Below the pieces are notes generated by a model, which saw nothing but the letters and a program-made list of their open reading frames with translations, did no database searches and was not told where the DNA came from. From positions 62,001-126,000 of the forward strand of contig NC_089188.1 in NCBI RefSeq assembly GCF_947507565.1: a stretch of DNA of 64,000 bases. Direction: 5' to 3'. The DNA is from Oscarella lobularis. Its lineage: Eukaryota; Porifera; Homoscleromorpha; Homosclerophorida; Oscarellidae. Shown one piece after another: positions 59,967 through 64,000 of this stretch (the first letter of the stretch is position 1; each line of letters starts with the position of its first letter). The translations under genes and the position numbers were made by a program.

Positions 59967-62900
59967 TGAATGAATTCTGGCAGGCAGTGTACGTACTCCG
60001 CAGGAAGGCGTTGTATATATTCCGGCAGGCGGTGTATATATTCTGGCAGGCGGTGTACGTACTCCGCCAGCAGGTGGTGTAGATATTCTGGCAGGCGGTG
60101 TATATATTCTCGCAGGCGGTGTACGTACTCCTCCAGTAGGCGGTGTATATATTCCGGCAGGTTGTGTAACTACTCAGCCAGCAGGCGGTGTATATATTCC
60201 GTCAAGTGGTGCACGTACTCCGCCAGCAGGCGGTGTAGATATTCTGGCAGGCGGTGTAAGTACTCTGCCAGCAGTCGGTGTATATATTCCGGCAGGCGGT
60301 GTAGATATTCTTGCAGGCGGTGTACGTACTAAGCCAGCATGCGGTGTATATATTCCGGCAGGCGGTGTATATATTCTGGCAAACGGTGTAACTACTCAGC
60401 CTGCAGGCGGTGTATATATTCCTGCAGGCGGTGTACGTACTCCTCCAGCAGGCGGTGTATATATTCCGGCAGGCGGTGTATATATTCCGGAAAGCTGTGT
60501 ACGTACCCCGCCGGCAGGCGGTATATATATTCCGGCAGGCGGTGTATATATTCCTCCAGGCGGTGTAAATATTCTGGCAGGCGGTGTAAGTACTCAGCCA
60601 GCAGGCTGTGTATTTTTTCCGGCAAGCGGTATACGTACTCCGCCAGCAGGCGGTGTATATATTCCGGCAAGCGGTGTATATATTCCGGCAGACGGTGTAG
60701 ACATTCTGGCAGGCGGTGTACGTACTCCGCCGGCAGGCGGTGTATATATTCCGGCAAGCGGTGTATATATTCCGGCAGGCGGTGTATATATTCCGGCAGG
60801 CGGTGTACGTACTCCGCCGGCAGGCGTTGTATATATTCCGGCAGGCGGTGTACGTACTCCGCCGGCAGGCGGTGTATATATTCCGGCAAGCGGTGTACCT
60901 ACTCCGCCAGCAGGTGGTGTATATATTCCGGCAGGCGGTGTATATATTCCGGAAAGCGGTGTACGTACTCCGCCAGCAGGCGGAGTAGATATTTTAGCAG
61001 GTGGTGTACGTACTCCGCCGGCAGGCGGTGTATATATTCCGGCAAGCTGCGTACGTACTCCGCCGGCAGGCGGTGTACGTACTCCGCCGGCAGGCGGTGT
61101 ATATAATCTGGCAGCCGGTGTATATATTCTGGCAGGCGGTGTACGTACTCTGCCCGCAGGCGGTGTACGTACTCCGCCGGCAGGCGGCGTAGATATTCCG
61201 GCAGGCGGCGTATATATTCCGGCAGGCGGTGTACGTACTCCGCCGGCAGGCGGTGTATATATTCCGGCAAGCGGTGTACGTACTCCGCCAGCAGGCGGTG
61301 TATATACTCCGGAGAGCGGTTTATATATTCCGGAAGGCAGTGTACGTACTCCGCCGGCAGGCTTTGTATATATTCCGGCAAGCGGTGTATATATTACGGC
61401 AAGCGGTGTACATACTCCGCGGGCAGGCGGTGTATATATTCCCGCAGGCGTGTACGTACTCCGCCGGAGGCGGTGTATATATTCCGGCAAGCGTTGTATT
61501 CCGGCCGGCGGTGTAGATATTCTGGCAGGCGGTGTAAGTACTCCGCCGGCAGGCGGCGTAAATATTCCGGCTGGCGGTGTATATATTCTCGCAGGCGGTG
61601 TAAGTACTCCTCCAGCAGTCGGTGTAGATATTCTGGCAGGCGGTGTACGTACTCCGCCAGCAGGCGGTGTATATATCCCGGCAGGCGGTGTATATATTCC
61701 TGAAAGCGGTGTAGGTACCCCGCCGGCAGGCGGTGTATATATTCCGGCAGGCGGTGTATATATTTTGAAAGGCGGTGTAAGTACTCAGCCAGCAGGTGGT
61801 GTATATTTTCCGTCAAGCGGTGTACGTACTACGCCAGCAGGCGGTGTATATACTCCGGAGAGCGGTGTATATATTCCGGCAGGCGGTGTACGTTAACTGC
61901 CAGAGGAGATGTATATATTCTGGCAGGCGGTGTAAGTACTCCGCCGGCAGGCGGAGTATATATTCCGGCTGGCGGTGTATATATTCTCGCAGGCGGTGTA
62001 AGTACTCCTCCAGCAGTCGGTGTAGATATTCTAACAGGCGGTGTATTTCGGCAGGCGGTGTATATATTCCGGCAGGCGGTGTATATATTACGGCAAGCGG
62101 TGTACATACTCCGGAGGCAGGCGGCGTATATATTACGGCAAGCGGTGTACATACTCCGCGGGCAGGCGGTGTATTCCCGCAGGCGTGTACGTACTCCGCC
62201 GGAGGCGGTGTATATATTCCGGCAAGCGTTGTATATATTCCGGAAGGCAGTGTACGTACTCCGCCGGCAGGCTGTGTATATATTCCTGCAGGCGTGTACG
62301 TACTCTGCCAGCAGGCGGTGTATATATTCCTGCAGGCGTGTACGTACTCTGCCAGCAGGCGGTGTATATATTCCGGCAGGCGGTGTATATATTCCGGCAG
62401 GCGTGTACGTACTCCGCCGGCAGGCGGTGTATATATTCCTGCAGGCGTGTACGTACTCTGCCAGCAGGCTGTGTATATATTACGGCAAGCGGTGTACGTA
62501 CTCCGCCGGCAGGCGGTGTATATATTCCGGCAGGCGGTGTATATATATTCCGGCAAGCGGTGTACGTACTCCGCAGGCAGGCGGTGTTTATATTCCGGCA
62601 GGCGGTGTATATATATTCCGGCAAGCGGTGTACGTACTCCGCCGGCAGGCGGTGTTTATATTCCGGCAGGCGGTGTATATAATCCGGCAGGCGGTGTATA
62701 TATTCCGGCAAACGGTGTACGTACTCCGCCGGCAGGCGGTGTATATATTCCGGCAAGCGGTGCACGTACTCCGCCGGCAGGCGGTGTATATATTCCGGCA
62801 GGCGTGTACGTAGTCCGCCGGCAAGCGGTGTATATATTCCGGCAGGCGTGTACGTAATCCGCCGGCAGGCGGTGCATATATTCCGGCAGGCGGTGTACGT

Positions 62901-63483
62901 ACTCCGCCGGCAGGCGGTGTATACACATACCGGCAGGCGTGTACGTACTCCGCCGGCAAGCGGTGTATATAATCCGGCAGGCGTGTACGTACTCCTGCGG
63001 CAAGCGGTGTATATATTGCGGCAGGCGTGTACGTACTCCGGCGGCAAGCGGTGTATATATTCCGGGAGGCAGTGTATATATTCCGGCAGGCGGTGTACGT
63101 ACACCGCCGGCAGGCGGTGTATATATTCCGGAAAGCGGTGTTTATATTCCGGAAGGCAGTGTACGTACTCCGCAGGAAGGCGGTGTATATATACCGGCAT
63201 GCGTGTACGTACTTCGCCGGCAAGCGGTGTATATATTCCGGCAGGCGGTGTATGTATTCAGGCAAGCGGTGTACGTACTCCGCCGGGAGGCGGTGTATAT
63301 ATTCCGGCAGGCGGTGTAGATATTCCTGCAGGCGTGTACGTACTCCGCCGGCAAGCGGTGTATACATTCCGGCAGGCGGTGTATATATTCCGGCAAGCTG
63401 TGTACGTACTCCGCCGGCAGGCGGTGTATATATTCCGGCAGGCGGTGTATATATTCCGGCAAGCGGTGTATATATTCCGGCAA
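59967..63483. repeat. Family E array E2
   Basis: About 155 units of the 21/24 bp types, with the 22 bp frame-shifting type common after about 61440, the same left-to-right trend as in E1. Block similarities to E1 include the CATACTCCGCGGGCAGG unit, the CCGCCGGAGGCGG unit and the terminal run before CCGGCAAGAAACTAC. Several 75-365 codon frames overlap on both strands and are period artefacts. Confidence 0.95.
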
Positions 63484-63890
63484 GAAACTACAACGGCTAC
63501 AACTACAACAACTACCACAAAGGCTACAAAGGCTACAAAGGCTACAACCACTACAACGGCTACAACGACTAAAACGACTACAACGGCTACAACGACTACA
63601 ACGGCTACAATGACTACAATGACTGCAACGGCTACAAAGGCTACAAAGGCTACAACCACTACAACGGCTACAACGACTACAACGACTACAACGGCTACAA
63701 TGACTACAATGACTGCAACGGCTACAATGACTACAACGACTACAATCACTACAATGACTACAACGACTACAACGGCTACAACGGCTACAATGACTACAAT
63801 GACTGCAACGGCTACAACGACTACAACGACTACAACGGCTACAAAGGTACAACGGCTACAACGATTACAACGACTACAACGGCTACAAAG
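63484..63890. repeat. Family F array, 9 bp CTACAACGR unit, about 45 copies
   Basis: Tandem CTACAACGA, CTACAACGG, CTACAATGA, CTGCAACGG and CTACAAAGG units. There is a second-order pattern: a block with CAATGACTACAATGACTGC occurs near 63608, 63692 and 63788. The start matches the short F tract at 6088, so the two E-F joins are homologous, but here F is expanded about eight-fold and returns to E instead of passing to G. Frames give Thr/Ala-rich or Tyr-Asn-Gly peptides; neither looks like a gene. Confidence 0.95.
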
Positions 63891-64000
63891 GTGTATATAT
63901 TCCGGAAGGCAGTGTACGTACTTTGCCGAAAGGCAGTGTATATAATACGGAGGCGGTGTACATACTCGGCGGGCAGGCGGTGTATATATACCGGCAGGCG
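63891..64000. repeat. Family E array E3, cut by the window end
   Basis: About five degenerate E units (GGTGTATATATTCCGGAAGG, GTGTACGTACTTTGCC, GTGTATATAATACGG) after family F. The array continues beyond the window. Confidence 0.9.

Noticed and set aside
63027..63945. Thr/Ala-rich, Val/Ala-rich and Cys/Ser-rich frames over family F
   Set aside because: A 9 bp microsatellite gives two- or three-residue peptides in all frames; there are no flanking domains.

Overview
The window is almost entirely non-coding tandem-repeat DNA from a eukaryote, almost certainly an animal. The two short single-copy islands are CpG-rich and carry gene-start features: a Kozak-context ATG, a GTAAGT splice donor, and CRE and E-box sites. 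CpG-rich unique sequence next to AT-rich satellites would fit an insect, perhaps a hymenopteran. That is a guess, and nothing here fixes the taxon. I see no bacterial genes, operons, rRNA or tRNA.

I recognise eight repeat families. A is a 15-16 bp unit built on GGACAAATTGTCC. B is a roughly 600 bp module with internal 156-164 bp repeats. C is a 20 bp purine-rich unit. D is a 48-50 bp unit with nested inverted repeats. E is made of alternating 21 and 24 bp units with GTATATAT or GTACGTAC cores. F is a 9 bp CTACAACGR unit. G is a 41 bp satellite. H is a 22 bp AT-rich unit built on GAATTAATGCAGAATTTATTCT-like sequence.

Layout: D(1-21), A(22-486), B(487-1085), C(1086-1197), unique island 1 (1198-1905), A(1906-2397), D(2398-2512), E(2513-6087), F(6088-6137), G(6138-6403), D(6404-7574), G(7575-8662), D(8663-9833), G(9834-11659), D(11660-12537), the main G satellite (12538-56109, about 1,063 monomers), A(56116-56192), B(56193-56635), C(56636-57052), A(57053-57234), H(57235-57944), unique island 2 (57945-58300), H(58301-58851), A(58852-59273), H(59274-59966), E(59967-63483), F(63484-63890), E(63891-64000).

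The repeats are organised at higher levels. A 2,259 bp D+G block is duplicated almost identically (6327-10858). The main G array contains nested higher-order repeats, and every copy spacing I measured is an exact multiple of 41 bp: 1,804; 8,282 rising to 9,225; 1,640; 1,681; 1,927; 1,968. The first and last full monomers of that array are exactly 1,062 x 41 bp apart. The A-B-C module occurs at both ends of the G array, once with island 1 between C and A and once without it.

The only gene-like sequence I can support is a minus-strand first coding exon of 25 codons in island 2. It ends at a GTAAGT donor and resembles the N-terminal LKRK-rich segment of the INO80 chromatin-remodelling complex subunit E. 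Its intron would begin inside the H satellite. Island 1 holds a promoter-like segment and an unrecognised 16-codon ORF. The long open frames across families A, C, E and F are by-products of repeat periods divisible by three (or of low complexity) and are not annotated as genes.
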